Positions 15,751-24,194 of a DNA stretch of 64,000 nt are shown here, piece after piece. The number at the start of each line of letters is the position of its first letter. Position 1 is the stretch's first letter. Made by a program: the position numbers and the translations under genes. The DNA is from a virus. The stretch spans positions 1 to 64,000 of IMG/VR virus record IMGVR_UViG_3300033149_001352; one strand, given 5' to 3'. The notes beneath the pieces are model-generated. The model was not told where the DNA came from. It did not search any database and saw only the letters and a list, made by a program, of their open reading frames with translations.

Positions 15751-17051
15751 TGATACCAGTTCTCCGGTGGTTTAGTCCCAAACTCTTCTTCCTTTAACTC
15801 TGATATACTATCCGATATAGCTTTATCTAGTGATAGAGAGTTATCCCTGAGTTTAGAGATTGTTCCTCTAACACAGGTTTCTTTGATGTGTGCACCAGTC
15901 ATTTTATCTGAAAGACTAGCTAATACTTTGTAGTCTATGTCAGGGTTATCTAGGAATCTACGGTACATCATTTCCCTTTCTGTAGTGTCTGGTAGGGGGA
16001 ATTGTACCTTAACATCAAACCTAGATGGTCTACTTCCTATTGCCGTATCAAGTGCTAAAGGTTTGTTAGTAGTGCCGATGACAAATACACCATCGTTGGG
16101 ACTGAGTCCGTCTAGCTGAGTTAGTAGCTCACCTAAGACATAGGTGTAACCATACTCCTCTCTATCAGCAGCAAAGAAGTCTATGTCCTCAAAGAAGATT
16201 ACGCTGGGGGATAGCATCCTAGCCATAGTAAATAGCTTACTTACATCATCATCATCTTCTATACATCTGGGAGTTACCCAGAGTAGAGTCATATCAGGGG
16301 TCTCATTACATAACAACTTACCGAATAAAGTCTTACCAGTACCAGGTGGTCCCCATATGAGTATGCCTCTCTTCCAGTCCAACTTATGGCTTAGTATCAG
16401 TTCCTTATTGTTGATTAAGAAGAAGAAGTTCTTGTCTATAAGTTCCCATATATCTTCCTTTAGGATAATATCTTCTCTGGTTACTTTCTCATAATTAAGG
16501 AACTTGAAGGTATTGTGAGACGTGACCAACATCTTCTCTCCCTTTAGATGATCTAAAGAACTAACCTCGGACTTGAAGGTATCAAAGAAGCTTCTTACTA
16601 TATCTTCATGCTCTGCATTGCCGTGAACAGTTATGTACGCTCTATTTGAGGTAGCTATGTAAATAATGATAGGTACATCATTGTAATGGATGAACTGATA
16701 TCCATCAACTAGTCCAGTTACCTGACTGCCTCTTTTGTATTCAAAGGTATTGAAGCTCGGAGATACCCGTTTACCAGAAACGAAGTCAACTGTCTCTGTA
16801 TTATCATCAATCAGGGACTTCATATAGCAAGCAATAGAAGGCATCTGCCATAGAGGGAAATCCTGCTCGAACTTTACTCTATGTTTACCAATCTTCTGGG
16901 TGAACCACTCTTCTCTACCATCACCGCCTAGTGCCCATTGTATAGCAGTAACCAAGTCTCTAAGGATATGGCGGGGTATGGAGTATCTACCCTCACCTGT
17001 TTCTGGAGGAAGCAAAGGGGCATGCGGATCGTTCATATCTCTATCATTCAT
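15747..17051 (-). CDS. AAA+ ATPase (Bcs1/FtsH-like core)
   Basis: 434 residues. A roughly 220-residue N-terminal region precedes one AAA+ module: Walker A GPPGTGKT near residue 234, Walker B VIFFEDID near 290, sensor-1 VIGTTNK near 326 and an arginine-finger-type RPSRFD near 339. The arrangement of a unique N-terminal region plus one AAA module is like Bcs1-type ATPases. Expected to form a hexamer that remodels protein or nucleoprotein substrates. Its start overlaps the zinc-finger gene by 8 bases and it ends as ATGA with the membrane protein, so the two may act together. Confidence 0.9.
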   Translation of the reverse strand: MNDRDMNDPHAPLLPPETGEGRYSIPRHILRDLVTAIQWALGGDGREEWFTQKIGKHRVKFEQDFPLWQMPSIACYMKSLIDDNTETVDFVSGKRVSPSFNTFEYKRGSQVTGLVDGYQFIHYNDVPIIIYIATSNRAYITVHGNAEHEDIVRSFFDTFKSEVSSLDHLKGEKMLVTSHNTFKFLNYEKVTREDIILKEDIWELIDKNFFFLINNKELILSHKLDWKRGILIWGPPGTGKTLFGKLLCNETPDMTLLWVTPRCIEDDDDVSKLFTMARMLSPSVIFFEDIDFFAADREEYGYTYVLGELLTQLDGLSPNDGVFVIGTTNKPLALDTAIGSRPSRFDVKVQFPLPDTTEREMMYRRFLDNPDIDYKVLASLSDKMTGAHIKETCVRGTISKLRDNSLSLDKAISDSISELKEEEFGTKPPENWYQ

Positions 17052-17289
17052 TTTGTTTCCACTGTTCGGTTTTATAATAGTTGATGGCGATTTCTTCTTG
17101 TTGCCTAATGTAGTATGATTGGCAGCTGTAGCACATATCTAAGTAATAGGGGTATGATGGAATAATATCACAACCACATTCAACACATACCCTTCCTAAG
17201 TCACAGACTTGAGCATTACCTATATAATCTTCTCTTATTAGACCTGAACTTCTAATAAGTTCATCAGCATCGGTACTGTAATCAACCAT
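17044..17289 (-). CDS. small zinc-finger protein
   Basis: 81 residues with two cysteine pairs, CVECG near residue 36 and MCYSCQ near residue 52, in a compact finger. Directly upstream of the AAA+ ATPase and overlapping it. Confidence 0.65.
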   Translation of the reverse strand: MVDYSTDADELIRSSGLIREDYIGNAQVCDLGRVCVECGCDIIPSYPYYLDMCYSCQSYYIRQQEEIAINYYKTEQWKQNE

Positions 17290-17315
17290 AGAGGTACTCC
17301 ACTTTAATAATAAAT

Positions 17316-17798
17316 CTATACAGCGTTTTCTGGTGATAGTTCAGCATATAGCCTTTCTGCATATCTCCTCATAGGCTTAAGAGCTTTATCTTCTAGATCA
17401 ATCTCTTTATTTAGACCATTCTCTAAATCCTTGAACCTATCCAGTAAAACACCCGCTGGGTTGTGTTCTCGTCTAACCCACTTAAAGGTGACATCCGCCG
17501 GGAAGTTATCTAACTTCTCTAGGAGACTGTCTAAGTAAGGGAATAGATTATTGGCTCTACATCTCCAAAGTCCCTGTACTTGCATGACAACCAACTTAGA
17601 GTCCATGTAGATGATCCAGTCTCTGTCGGAGCTTATGAAATCAAACGCACTGATAGCTGCCATGTATTCAGCTTCGTTATTGGTTAGACCTTTAGGAATA
17701 GATATTACGTTACTCTCCGGTTTGTTATCTCTCTCGTAGACTAATCCTACTCTTCCCTTCGGTGAACCGTCTACGTATATACGGCTTAGGTTTCCCAT
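17316..17798 (-). CDS. rnhA: ribonuclease HI
   Basis: 160 residues. Fold and catalytic acids are visible: YVDGSPKG near residue 9, the Glu of TNNEAEYMA near 42, MDSKLVV near 65, and the C-terminal Asp in GVLLD near 117. RNase HI cuts RNA in RNA-DNA hybrids, for example to remove replication primers or R-loops. Slightly longer than the bacterial enzyme, with a charged helical C terminus. Lies between the zinc-finger gene and the DNA methyltransferase. Confidence 0.9.
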   Translation of the reverse strand: MGNLSRIYVDGSPKGRVGLVYERDNKPESNVISIPKGLTNNEAEYMAAISAFDFISSDRDWIIYMDSKLVVMQVQGLWRCRANNLFPYLDSLLEKLDNFPADVTFKWVRREHNPAGVLLDRFKDLENGLNKEIDLEDKALKPMRRYAERLYAELSPENAV

Positions 17799-17816
17799 TA
17801 TGCATGGCTCTCCTTA

Positions 17817-19634
17817 TCAGTGTACCTCGTAGAGTTTAGCAAACGGGAGATCAATTGCAGTCGTTCCTGGCCTGACATCTGTATCACCTATTATTCTTTC
17901 CAAGGCTAACTGAACGTATCCTTCGTCCAGCTCTATTCCTATTGAGTTTCTATCTAGTCTACGTGCAACTAATGATGTAGTACCAGATCCCACAAACGGG
18001 TCCATAATTGTATCATGGGGAAAGGAGTAGAACTTGATTAGTCTATATGGTAGCTCTTCTGGGAATGGGGCTGGGTGCTTACCTGATAGCCTATTCTCAG
18101 CCTGTATCTGCCACCAGCTGTTAGTCCACTCCTTAAACTCGTCTTCAGTAATGTCAGGGTCTACTTTATAATCTGATTGTCTATGCTTCTGTCGTATCTT
18201 ATGGTATATCAGGATACACTCATATGGATTAACCATCCACGGGTCTGATGGACTCCCATATGAACCCCAGGCTGTATTATGGTATGTTATGTCCCCTAAG
18301 AAGGATCCATCTTCTTCTACTTCTAGATTATATACGGTTCCGAAGTAAGATTCATTACTTGACCTAACCGGGTATAAAACATTGTTGCCAACTATATCTA
18401 TCAATGGACGACTGTTAGATACATCTACTAGTGGCTTCCCCGTAATTGATCTAAGTCTATTCCTGTAGATAGGATGATATATCCTAATCCTGTAAGCAGT
18501 TGAACTTCTAATAGAGTAATCTCTCTGTATGGAAGATACTATTCCAAATCTAAGAAGTAAATCTCTGATACCAAGGGCTAGAGGTAGTGATACTGTAGTA
18601 TAGCAATCATCTTTATCGGAGAAACACCCGCCTGATGTCCATAAGCCCCTTATTAATTCCTCTTGTAAGTTTAAAGGAGAGTACATAGCCCAGTCGACAA
18701 TATGCTTTTCATGGGCACTTGTACCAAACTGCTTTAGAATATTAATTGTATAATTACCATCTCTAAGTTCTAGTCTACGAAGGTCTCCACTTTCCGTGAC
18801 ACTAAGAGTTCCGTGCCATGTATCTTCTAGGTAATCTATGTCTTCTCCATTTCTCTTGTTTAGATATAATCTAACCGATCTATGGATAGAACCATATCCT
18901 ATATAATATCCAATTAGCCTGTACATCAAAGACTGGTCAATATCATAGGATGGAATATTTCCAATGCGACTATCTATACCATAGAGTAGCATATCTCCAA
19001 ATCTTAGATCTTCTGCATTTATCCACTCTGGTTGGGGTGGATACTTACGGTGCTTTCCTTTAATTGCAAGAACAGGATGATTCCCACTTAGATAGATATC
19101 CGGTAATCCATAGACGGATAGTGACCATATCATATCTTTATTTGAACCAGTATTTACTACCCTCCTATACCTATGCATATGAGTCTTAACTAGATCTCCT
19201 TTAACCAGCGATTGTATCTCTGAGTATCCATTCGGAACTCTAACTTGAGACCCGAAAGGAAGGCACCGTCTCGGTACGTTCTGTTTGTACCAGATTACTG
19301 TATCCCTGTACTTCCATCCTACTTCCTGTAGGATATGTCCTATGTCAACCATTATGTTAGCTCTACGAGGTAGTTGCTTAGTTATTGGAATATTGACACA
19401 TATTCTACCACCTACCTTAGTAGCATCATAACATGCTTGCCATACATCTCTCATCCATTCGAGATACTTGTAATAGGGAATCGTATCATCGTAAGACGCG
19501 TAGTCGATACCAACATTGTACGGGGGTGACGTAATTATAAGATCTACCAGCTCTCTGCCTCTTTCACTTCTAATATGAGGCAGCACCTCTAATGAATCTC
19601 CTACATATAATTTTGTATATACCATGGGTATCAT
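17817..19634 (-). CDS. DNA methyltransferase (N4C/N6A, beta-type order) with intein
   Basis: 605 residues: exteins of 123 and 152 residues around a 330-residue intein. N-extein holds the catalytic TSPPYN motif near residue 35; C-extein holds the AdoMet-binding DPFVGSGTT near residue 540. This order, catalytic motif first, fits the beta-type amino-methyltransferases. Target sequence unknown; it may protect the element from host restriction or mark it. A TATA box at 19648-19655 fits a leaderless start at the second Met (19625) rather than the first (19634). No partner endonuclease gene is seen. Confidence 0.92.
   Translation of the reverse strand: MIPMVYTKLYVGDSLEVLPHIRSERGRELVDLIITSPPYNVGIDYASYDDTIPYYKYLEWMRDVWQACYDATKVGGRICVNIPITKQLPRRANIMVDIGHILQEVGWKYRDTVIWYKQNVPRRCLPFGSQVRVPNGYSEIQSLVKGDLVKTHMHRYRRVVNTGSNKDMIWSLSVYGLPDIYLSGNHPVLAIKGKHRKYPPQPEWINAEDLRFGDMLLYGIDSRIGNIPSYDIDQSLMYRLIGYYIGYGSIHRSVRLYLNKRNGEDIDYLEDTWHGTLSVTESGDLRRLELRDGNYTINILKQFGTSAHEKHIVDWAMYSPLNLQEELIRGLWTSGGCFSDKDDCYTTVSLPLALGIRDLLLRFGIVSSIQRDYSIRSSTAYRIRIYHPIYRNRLRSITGKPLVDVSNSRPLIDIVGNNVLYPVRSSNESYFGTVYNLEVEEDGSFLGDITYHNTAWGSYGSPSDPWMVNPYECILIYHKIRQKHRQSDYKVDPDITEDEFKEWTNSWWQIQAENRLSGKHPAPFPEELPYRLIKFYSFPHDTIMDPFVGSGTTSLVARRLDRNSIGIELDEGYVQLALERIIGDTDVRPGTTAIDLPFAKLYEVH
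18276..19265 (-). other. intein with decayed LAGLIDADG endonuclease
   Basis: Protein insert from Cys124 to Asn453 of the methyltransferase, followed by Thr454. Splicing block A starts CLPFGSQVRV, block B has GNHPVLA near residue 185, and the end is ITYHN. The endonuclease motifs are degenerate: IGYYIGYGSI lacks the usual Asp (GYG for GDG) and LIRGLWTSGG lacks the second Asp. Splicing is probably retained; homing is probably lost. Confidence 0.88.
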
Positions 19635-19647
19635 TGATACGGACCGA

Positions 19648-19655
19648 GTTATAAA
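19648..19655 (-). promoter_or_regulatory. TATA box of the methyltransferase gene
   Basis: TTTATAAC on the minus strand (context AAGCATTTATAACTCGG), 26 bases upstream of the Met codon at 19625. Confidence 0.5.
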
Positions 19656-19691
19656 TGCTTACTGTTAGTCCGGTTATGGTTAATCCTTTAA

Positions 19692-19880
19692 TCAGGTGGA
19701 ATAAACTCGTGACTGCAGGAGTGGCTGAAGTCTCAGTCTTTCCTCCTCATCTTCCTGCTTGATTCTCTCGATATCTTTCTCAAACAGGGGATCGAGAATA
19801 ATGGTTTCAGCGTTCTCCATTGCTTTCCTAAGAAGTATCAAACGGTTCTGTTCTTCGATATTGAGTTCCTTCGCACTCAT
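19692..19880 (-). CDS. small coiled-coil protein
   Basis: 62 residues, nearly all charged helix (EEQNRLILLRKAMENAE). No other feature. Lies 3 bases downstream of the next gene's stop. Confidence 0.55.
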   Translation of the reverse strand: MSAKELNIEEQNRLILLRKAMENAETIILDPLFEKDIERIKQEDEEERLRLQPLLQSRVYST

Positions 19881-19883
19881 TTA

Positions 19884-20081
19884 TTAACAACTCTGGGTAA
19901 CTGCATTTTCACTAGCCTCTTCCTTAAGTTTCTCTATATAGTCGAATGTCTTGAAGACAGCGAGGTTTTCCTGATCTTGTCTTACCTCAAGCACCGTTGA
20001 ACCTCCGACAAATGCAATCTTGAAGCTGCTACATGTGTATTCCTTGGATCTTTTGTCGTCAATTACCACCAGTATTTTCAT
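19884..20081 (-). CDS. hypothetical protein
   Basis: 65 residues; a first half of beta strands (MKILVVIDDKRSKEY) and a helical second half. Overlaps the membrane-protein gene upstream. Not recognised. Confidence 0.55.
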   Translation of the reverse strand: MKILVVIDDKRSKEYTCSSFKIAFVGGSTVLEVRQDQENLAVFKTFDYIEKLKEEASENAVTQSC

Positions 20082-20220
20082 CCCTCTGCCTCCATAGATG
20101 GATCGCCTGTCCGTTTATTTGCTTTCTTCTGGATTCAATTATATGGCTAATTAAGTCGGGTAGAAGGCATCCAACAGAAACACCGAAAAAGAACGTTCCT
20201 AATAATAAGAAGATACTCAT
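20059..20220 (-). CDS. small membrane protein (53 aa)
   Basis: ATG at 20218-20220 directly follows the upstream TAA. A single hydrophobic helix (MSIFLLLGTFFFGVSVGCLL) is followed by a basic tail, so a one-pass membrane protein with N terminus outside or a signal anchor. Confidence 0.6.
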   Translation of the reverse strand: MSIFLLLGTFFFGVSVGCLLPDLISHIIESRRKQINGQAIHLWRQRDENTGGN

Positions 20221-20496
20221 TTAGAATCCAACCAGGTCACTAAATGTGATCAATGCTTCAACAGCCTCTGGTTCTGTTAGGAAGCACTGCTTATGCATGT
20301 ACAGTACTTCTATCTCATCATCCTTGTAAATATCAATAGATATCATATCGTCTGAGTCAACTTCCTCTCCGCAAATATCACATATGAGCTTCCGTTTCTG
20401 TCTTTCATATGATGACCACCACGTTGGTGTAAACGTTGAGGCACTGGCATTACTGGTAGTACTGTATATAACTCCGCTACGGCACCATTGATTCAT
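20221..20496 (-). CDS. zinc-finger protein
   Basis: 91 residues. CDICGEEVDSDD near residue 39 and a downstream H-x2-C (MHKQC) near residue 68 suggest one zinc site. ATGA coupling with the next gene upstream, which carries a related finger. Confidence 0.6.
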   Translation of the reverse strand: MNQWCRSGVIYSTTSNASASTFTPTWWSSYERQKRKLICDICGEEVDSDDMISIDIYKDDEIEVLYMHKQCFLTEPEAVEALITFSDLVGF

Positions 20497-20885
20497 ACTA
20501 GCTCTAAGTCCTCATTAATGAGCAATGACCTAATAAATGCTGAGTTCTCCTTATCAGCAAAGCACCTGCGGTGGAACCATATCCTCTTACCTCCTATTTC
20601 TAGGAAGCACCCATCGTCTTCTGTCGCTATCAATTCTTCACAGCAGGCACATATCTGGGGTGTATAGTAGTCTATCTGCTTCCTTATAGTATCCCAGTCG
20701 ACAATAGGTATAGGCGTACTCGGCTTCGGTGGTATATAAAACCTATAAGGTCTTAATTCCCAAAACGATTCGCCAGTTGTATTATCATACAAATCCCACT
20801 TGCCTGAGCCTGAACTACTGTAGTAGACCTTCGCCTTTATAGTCTTAGTCCCAGTCTTACCATTCATCCCAGTCATCATCTTCAT
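20493..20885 (-). CDS. zinc-finger protein
   Basis: 130 residues. CACCEELI near residue 78 and a C-terminal FHRRC near residue 104 mirror the finger of the downstream neighbour (20221), so the two are probably paralogues. Overlaps the acidic protein gene by 29 bases. Confidence 0.6.
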   Translation of the reverse strand: MKMMTGMNGKTGTKTIKAKVYYSSSGSGKWDLYDNTTGESFWELRPYRFYIPPKPSTPIPIVDWDTIRKQIDYYTPQICACCEELIATEDDGCFLEIGGKRIWFHRRCFADKENSAFIRSLLINEDLELV

Positions 20886-21057
20886 CCCAGTCTTCGTCTA
20901 GTGTTATATCGAAGAAGTCGTAATCGTCCTCGTCTATAGGATCTCTTTCTTCTATAGTCTCATAGTCTATGCCCTCTTCTTTGGATAGACCACAAGTTTC
21001 ACACGTAGATCTGAGATTATAAGTCCCGCATCTGTTACATACCCAATATCTAGGCAT
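20857..21057 (-). CDS. RanBP2-like zinc ribbon with acidic tail
   Basis: 66 residues. W-V-C-x2-C-G-x10-C-x2-C-G (residues 5-23) is a RanBP2/rubredoxin-like knuckle pair; the remaining 40 residues are dominated by Asp and Glu. Such tails often bind basic partners. Confidence 0.65.
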   Translation of the reverse strand: MPRYWVCNRCGTYNLRSTCETCGLSKEEGIDYETIEERDPIDEDDYDFFDITLDEDWDEDDDWDEW

Positions 21058-21137
21058 ATCTTATCATCTCAATCATCTCTCTGCCTTTTCCTTATTAATG
21101 CTTATGCTATTTGACGGATGTCATGGGCGGGGTTATA

Positions 21138-21641
21138 CTATCCACCTCTATATCCACAATACGGTCCTGTTTGACATTTGAGAAATTCCCCGTCCTTGAG
21201 AATATAATGACCTTTGTAACCTGCTCCACCCTCATAGAACCTTATAGAAAACTTGAGTCTGGGAAAACATTCTGACATAGCAAATATAACCGGTGTTGGT
21301 GGTGACCAAGCAGTATCAAACTTGTACAATAGACTTCTCTTATATCTCTTAAGACTAACACGACAGGCATTCCATTTAGTACCCCAAAAACGGCGACACC
21401 ACTCATATCCACCAGAGTTGTATCCATCTTTGGGTCTTCGTCCGCTACCATCCCATTGTTCAGCTATCTTATCTAATTCTCTAAAACGTTCTGGATACGG
21501 GACAAAGCTATTGAAGTCTAGTATACTATCATTCTCTAAGTCCTTAACCTGTAGATTATAGGATTTGGCAAAGATAGTGAATCTCTTTAGATCACCAACG
21601 GGTCCATGTATTCTAAGATCATTTTCACACCAGTTGGGCAT
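21138..21641 (-). CDS. DUF1281/YubB-like ferredoxin-fold protein
   Basis: 167 residues. The start MPNWCENDLRIHGP is the hallmark of DUF1281 (YubB ferredoxin-like) proteins, common in phages and plasmids; a conserved FDTAWSPPTP segment near residue 107 also fits. Family function is not known. Confidence 0.88.
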   Translation of the reverse strand: MPNWCENDLRIHGPVGDLKRFTIFAKSYNLQVKDLENDSILDFNSFVPYPERFRELDKIAEQWDGSGRRPKDGYNSGGYEWCRRFWGTKWNACRVSLKRYKRSLLYKFDTAWSPPTPVIFAMSECFPRLKFSIRFYEGGAGYKGHYILKDGEFLKCQTGPYCGYRGG

Positions 21642-21648
21642 CGATTCT

Positions 21649-21819
21649 CTACTCCGTCCTTTTCTTACTTTCCCTTGCTAAGAGCTTCAGGTAATTAGAT
21701 CTATTTCTCTTACGGGGGAATGGTCTAGGTTTCTTATCCTTCTTCTTCCAATTAGCCTGCTGTCGTCTAACTTGATCCCGTACCTTTCCTGCCTTAGTTA
21801 GGCTCCCATGAGTCGGCAT
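21649..21819 (-). CDS. rps30e: ribosomal protein eS30 homologue
   Basis: 56 residues, ATG at 21817-21819 with a near-perfect ribosome binding site GGAGGTGA about 8 bases upstream. Begins MPTHGSLTKAGKVRDQ, matching the conserved HGSL-x-x-AGKVR start of archaeal and eukaryotic eS30, followed by a Lys/Arg-rich tail with P-R-x-x-NRSNYLK as in the family. eS30 sits on the small subunit near the decoding centre. In cellular life it is reported from Thermoproteota-type archaea and eukaryotes but not classical Euryarchaeota. The length is normal. It probably joins host ribosomes. Confidence 0.9.
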   Translation of the reverse strand: MPTHGSLTKAGKVRDQVRRQQANWKKKDKKPRPFPRKRNRSNYLKLLARESKKRTE

Positions 21820-21842
21820 GACTCATATCACCTCCTTACTCA

Positions 21843-22244
21843 TTATACTGACCAATGAATACCAGATTCACTTTCAATAGCCCTATCAATAAACTGTACT
21901 AGTCTGATACTCTTCTCTAAGAAGAAATCCTTCCATGACTGTACTGTATTCTTATCATCTACGCTTGCATGATTCTCTTTCAACCACACTACATCCATAT
22001 TGTCTAAGAAGTCCCGGAAGGTATAGTAACGCTGATCTATCATCTGCCTTAGCTTAAGGACTCCTTCAATAGAGAGGACTCCATCTTCTATTAATTGATC
22101 AGCATTAAAGTCATCATATAGCTTCCAGTAGCTTAGATTGAATTTCCATAGAATATTTGTGACGTTGTATGAATCCCTGAAATAACGGTACTTCTCGTCT
22201 TCGTACTTGGGTAGTGGATTATCTATTGTAAGGTCTGCTCCCAT
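21843..22244 (-). CDS. hypothetical protein
   Basis: 133 residues, aromatic- and Asp-rich, apparently all-helical. Not recognised. Immediately upstream of the eS30 gene, whose leader begins at its stop. Confidence 0.6.
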   Translation of the reverse strand: MGADLTIDNPLPKYEDEKYRYFRDSYNVTNILWKFNLSYWKLYDDFNADQLIEDGVLSIEGVLKLRQMIDQRYYTFRDFLDNMDVVWLKENHASVDDKNTVQSWKDFFLEKSIRLVQFIDRAIESESGIHWSV

Positions 22245-22255
22245 CTTCTCTCACC

Positions 22256-22609
22256 TCAAAAAGTATGTGTTGTTCGGAATGATTCAAGCATCTTGTCTCT
22301 CCGTTCATTGAATAAGATCCATCTATCTCTATCCGTCGGGTCCTTATATCCACTCCATTCTAATTCATATATACGTAGGGGGATACAACTAACACTGATA
22401 TTAGTAGAACCAGCTTTACCAGCCCATCTTACACTCTCAGTAACTCCTAGTGTCCAGAAGGTATCCTTGGAATAAACTAGGGTACCTGTACTATCAAATC
22501 CCATAACTCTAATATTTCTTAATCTATGTGACGTTAGAGCTTTCCAGTGCTTGGGTAATCTCACTATGACTCCTTCCGATACGTCTGGACAGACCTGCAC
22601 CGTGGACAT
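22256..22609 (-). CDS. WELE-family protein
   Basis: 117 residues with a beta-rich first 75 residues and the motif L-R-I-Y-E-L-E-W at residues 78-85. Overlaps the zinc-ribbon gene upstream by 46 bases. Confidence 0.6.
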   Translation of the reverse strand: MSTVQVCPDVSEGVIVRLPKHWKALTSHRLRNIRVMGFDSTGTLVYSKDTFWTLGVTESVRWAGKAGSTNISVSCIPLRIYELEWSGYKDPTDRDRWILFNERRDKMLESFRTTHTF

Positions 22610-22677
22610 CTAAGAATTGATCTAGGGAGTTCATCCTCTTCCCATTCATGTCCACAGAATCTACACTTGTATTTCAA
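22564..22677 (-). CDS. zinc-ribbon microprotein (37 aa)
   Basis: TTG start with AGGTGG a few bases upstream. Complete ribbon: YKCRFCGHEW, then 14 residues to RCPRCRS. These ribbons occur in small DNA- or RNA-binding proteins. Too short to assign a role. Confidence 0.7.
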   Translation of the reverse strand: MKYKCRFCGHEWEEDELPRSILRCPRCRSVQTYRKES

Positions 22678-22678
22678 T

Positions 22679-23071
22679 TTACCACCTATAGATATCTCGT
22701 CTCGCTAAGTAATTACGTCTTTCCTTATCAGAGCAATCTAATTCACAAACTCTAAAGGTTCTTAACAGGTCATCAGTTAGAGGATCAATCATAGATGACA
22801 TAAAGTCTATATCCTCTTTAGTTATAGGAACACTTCCATTGGTAGATATGTAAGTATGTATGTGAGGCTTAGCCCACCGATGAGTTCTTATAGACAGTTT
22901 TATTGCATTCAACTGACTCATCCTGAGAGAGATTAATGCAGAATCAGGCTTGATATCTTCTACTATACACCACCCATGAGTGTAGGAGCCTAATATATCA
23001 TGCTCTTCCTTCCATTTACGAAACTCGTGCTCAGACTTGAATCTAGGAACAGACTTATTCATCCCACTCAC
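22679..23071 (-). CDS. hypothetical protein
   Basis: 130 residues, mixed charge. A HIHTYISTNGSVPITKED segment near residue 70 suggests two strands and a turn. Overlaps its upstream neighbour by 17 bases. Not recognised. Confidence 0.55.
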   Translation of the reverse strand: MSGMNKSVPRFKSEHEFRKWKEEHDILGSYTHGWCIVEDIKPDSALISLRMSQLNAIKLSIRTHRWAKPHIHTYISTNGSVPITKEDIDFMSSMIDPLTDDLLRTFRVCELDCSDKERRNYLARRDIYRW

Positions 23072-23300
23072 TGAATCTATCTTTAAACCTATCTAAGATA
23101 TGTTCTATTGCAGCTGTATCAGTTGCACCTACATCAGAGTATTCTTCCATAATAGAACGTATGTTGTTGACTGCCTCATCAATAGCATCCATAAGTCTCT
23201 TGGTTCCTTCTGATCCCCTTGCTGTGCCATGATCTCCATTGAATTCCTCTGGGTAGACACTGCCATAGAGCCCTAGATAGACAGCATTACTTTCCTTCAT
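23055..23300 (-). CDS. hypothetical helical protein
   Basis: 81 residues, acidic, largely helical after residue 30. ATGA coupling with the gene upstream. Not recognised. Confidence 0.55.
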   Translation of the reverse strand: MKESNAVYLGLYGSVYPEEFNGDHGTARGSEGTKRLMDAIDEAVNNIRSIMEEYSDVGATDTAAIEHILDRFKDRFSEWDE

Positions 23301-23695
23301 AGTTCTCTGTTCCCTTTAAAGTAATTCCTTAGACTTTGCACGGTACCCACATCCTCTAACTGATAGACTTTACTGTGTCTGTTGAATCTATCCACTGCTT
23401 CTTTAAAGACAGAGCTTAATTCATCTATATTGTTTAGATACCAGACAGAACCACCGTTCTGGGTCATCCTTATCCTAAGTTCTGTTCTATATATACGAGG
23501 TCCTTCGTAGTTGTAACTATATCTCACTTTTTCTCTAGATACTTTGATCAGAATGGTACAACCGTGCTCGTTGTTCCTTAGTTCCATGATGTGTTTGCCT
23601 TTATAGTTATGGTAGCCTTTCCAACCGGAGGAACCATAATTAAGACGTTTCTCACTTACTTCAGTTGTCCACTCTATTAGGTTTGACATGATCAT
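23297..23695 (-). CDS. hypothetical beta-rich protein
   Basis: 132 residues with long alternating-hydrophobic segments (CTILIKVSREKVRYSYNYEG) suggesting a beta sheet, then a helical C terminus. Not recognised. Confidence 0.55.
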   Translation of the reverse strand: MIMSNLIEWTTEVSEKRLNYGSSGWKGYHNYKGKHIMELRNNEHGCTILIKVSREKVRYSYNYEGPRIYRTELRIRMTQNGGSVWYLNNIDELSSVFKEAVDRFNRHSKVYQLEDVGTVQSLRNYFKGNREL

Positions 23696-23745
23696 CTCTC
23701 TATTATGTATTGACGATGGTGGACGTGGGCGTTGCCATTGCAGTT

Positions 23746-24078
23746 CTACAAAGCGGAGATATCTTCCTTGAGTCTTCTAATAAAAGTCTTTGTACTTATG
23801 TCATATGAATTAGAACTAGATATTTGTATAGCTCGACTTTTGTTAGCTGCGGGCGTATAAATAAAGCCTCTACCCTCATAAGAAACAATATTCTCGAGGT
23901 CTCTTATAGTAATTCTATACCCTGGAACGACATACCATGTGACTAAACTCTTCTGGGTAGACGTTGCCATACATTTATAACCTGCTGGTTCATAAGAACG
24001 ATAACCGAACTTGCCTAACTCATATAAGATTTCCTTATGATGAACAATCCATCTATTAGACCCGACCTTAGAAATCAT
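23746..24078 (-). CDS. hypothetical protein with R-I-T-I-x-D-L-E motif
   Basis: 110 residues from ATG 24078 (TTG at 24084 is an alternative). YRITIRDLENIV near residue 57 matches GRLTIKDLERV at 31510 and YLRLMVKNLESII at 38191, a probable small paralogue set that may be a distant arm of the WELE family. Confidence 0.6.
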   Translation of the reverse strand: MISKVGSNRWIVHHKEILYELGKFGYRSYEPAGYKCMATSTQKSLVTWYVVPGYRITIRDLENIVSYEGRGFIYTPAANKSRAIQISSSNSYDISTKTFIRRLKEDISAL

Positions 24079-24080
24079 TC

Positions 24081-24194
24081 TCAACTACAACAGCAGTACA
24101 ATAGCAATCCTTTAGATTTGTGTCCACACAGTTCTGCTGGTCGCGCCTTTATGATCAGTAATGTCGAGCCACTCATGAAGTCTACTCTAACCAT
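24081..24194 (-). CDS. possible microprotein (37 aa)
   Basis: ATG at 24192-24194, begins MVRVDFMSGSTLL and ends with three adjacent cysteines. Fills the gap and overlaps both neighbours, but could be chance. Confidence 0.4.
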   Translation of the reverse strand: MVRVDFMSGSTLLIIKARPAELCGHKSKGLLLYCCCS

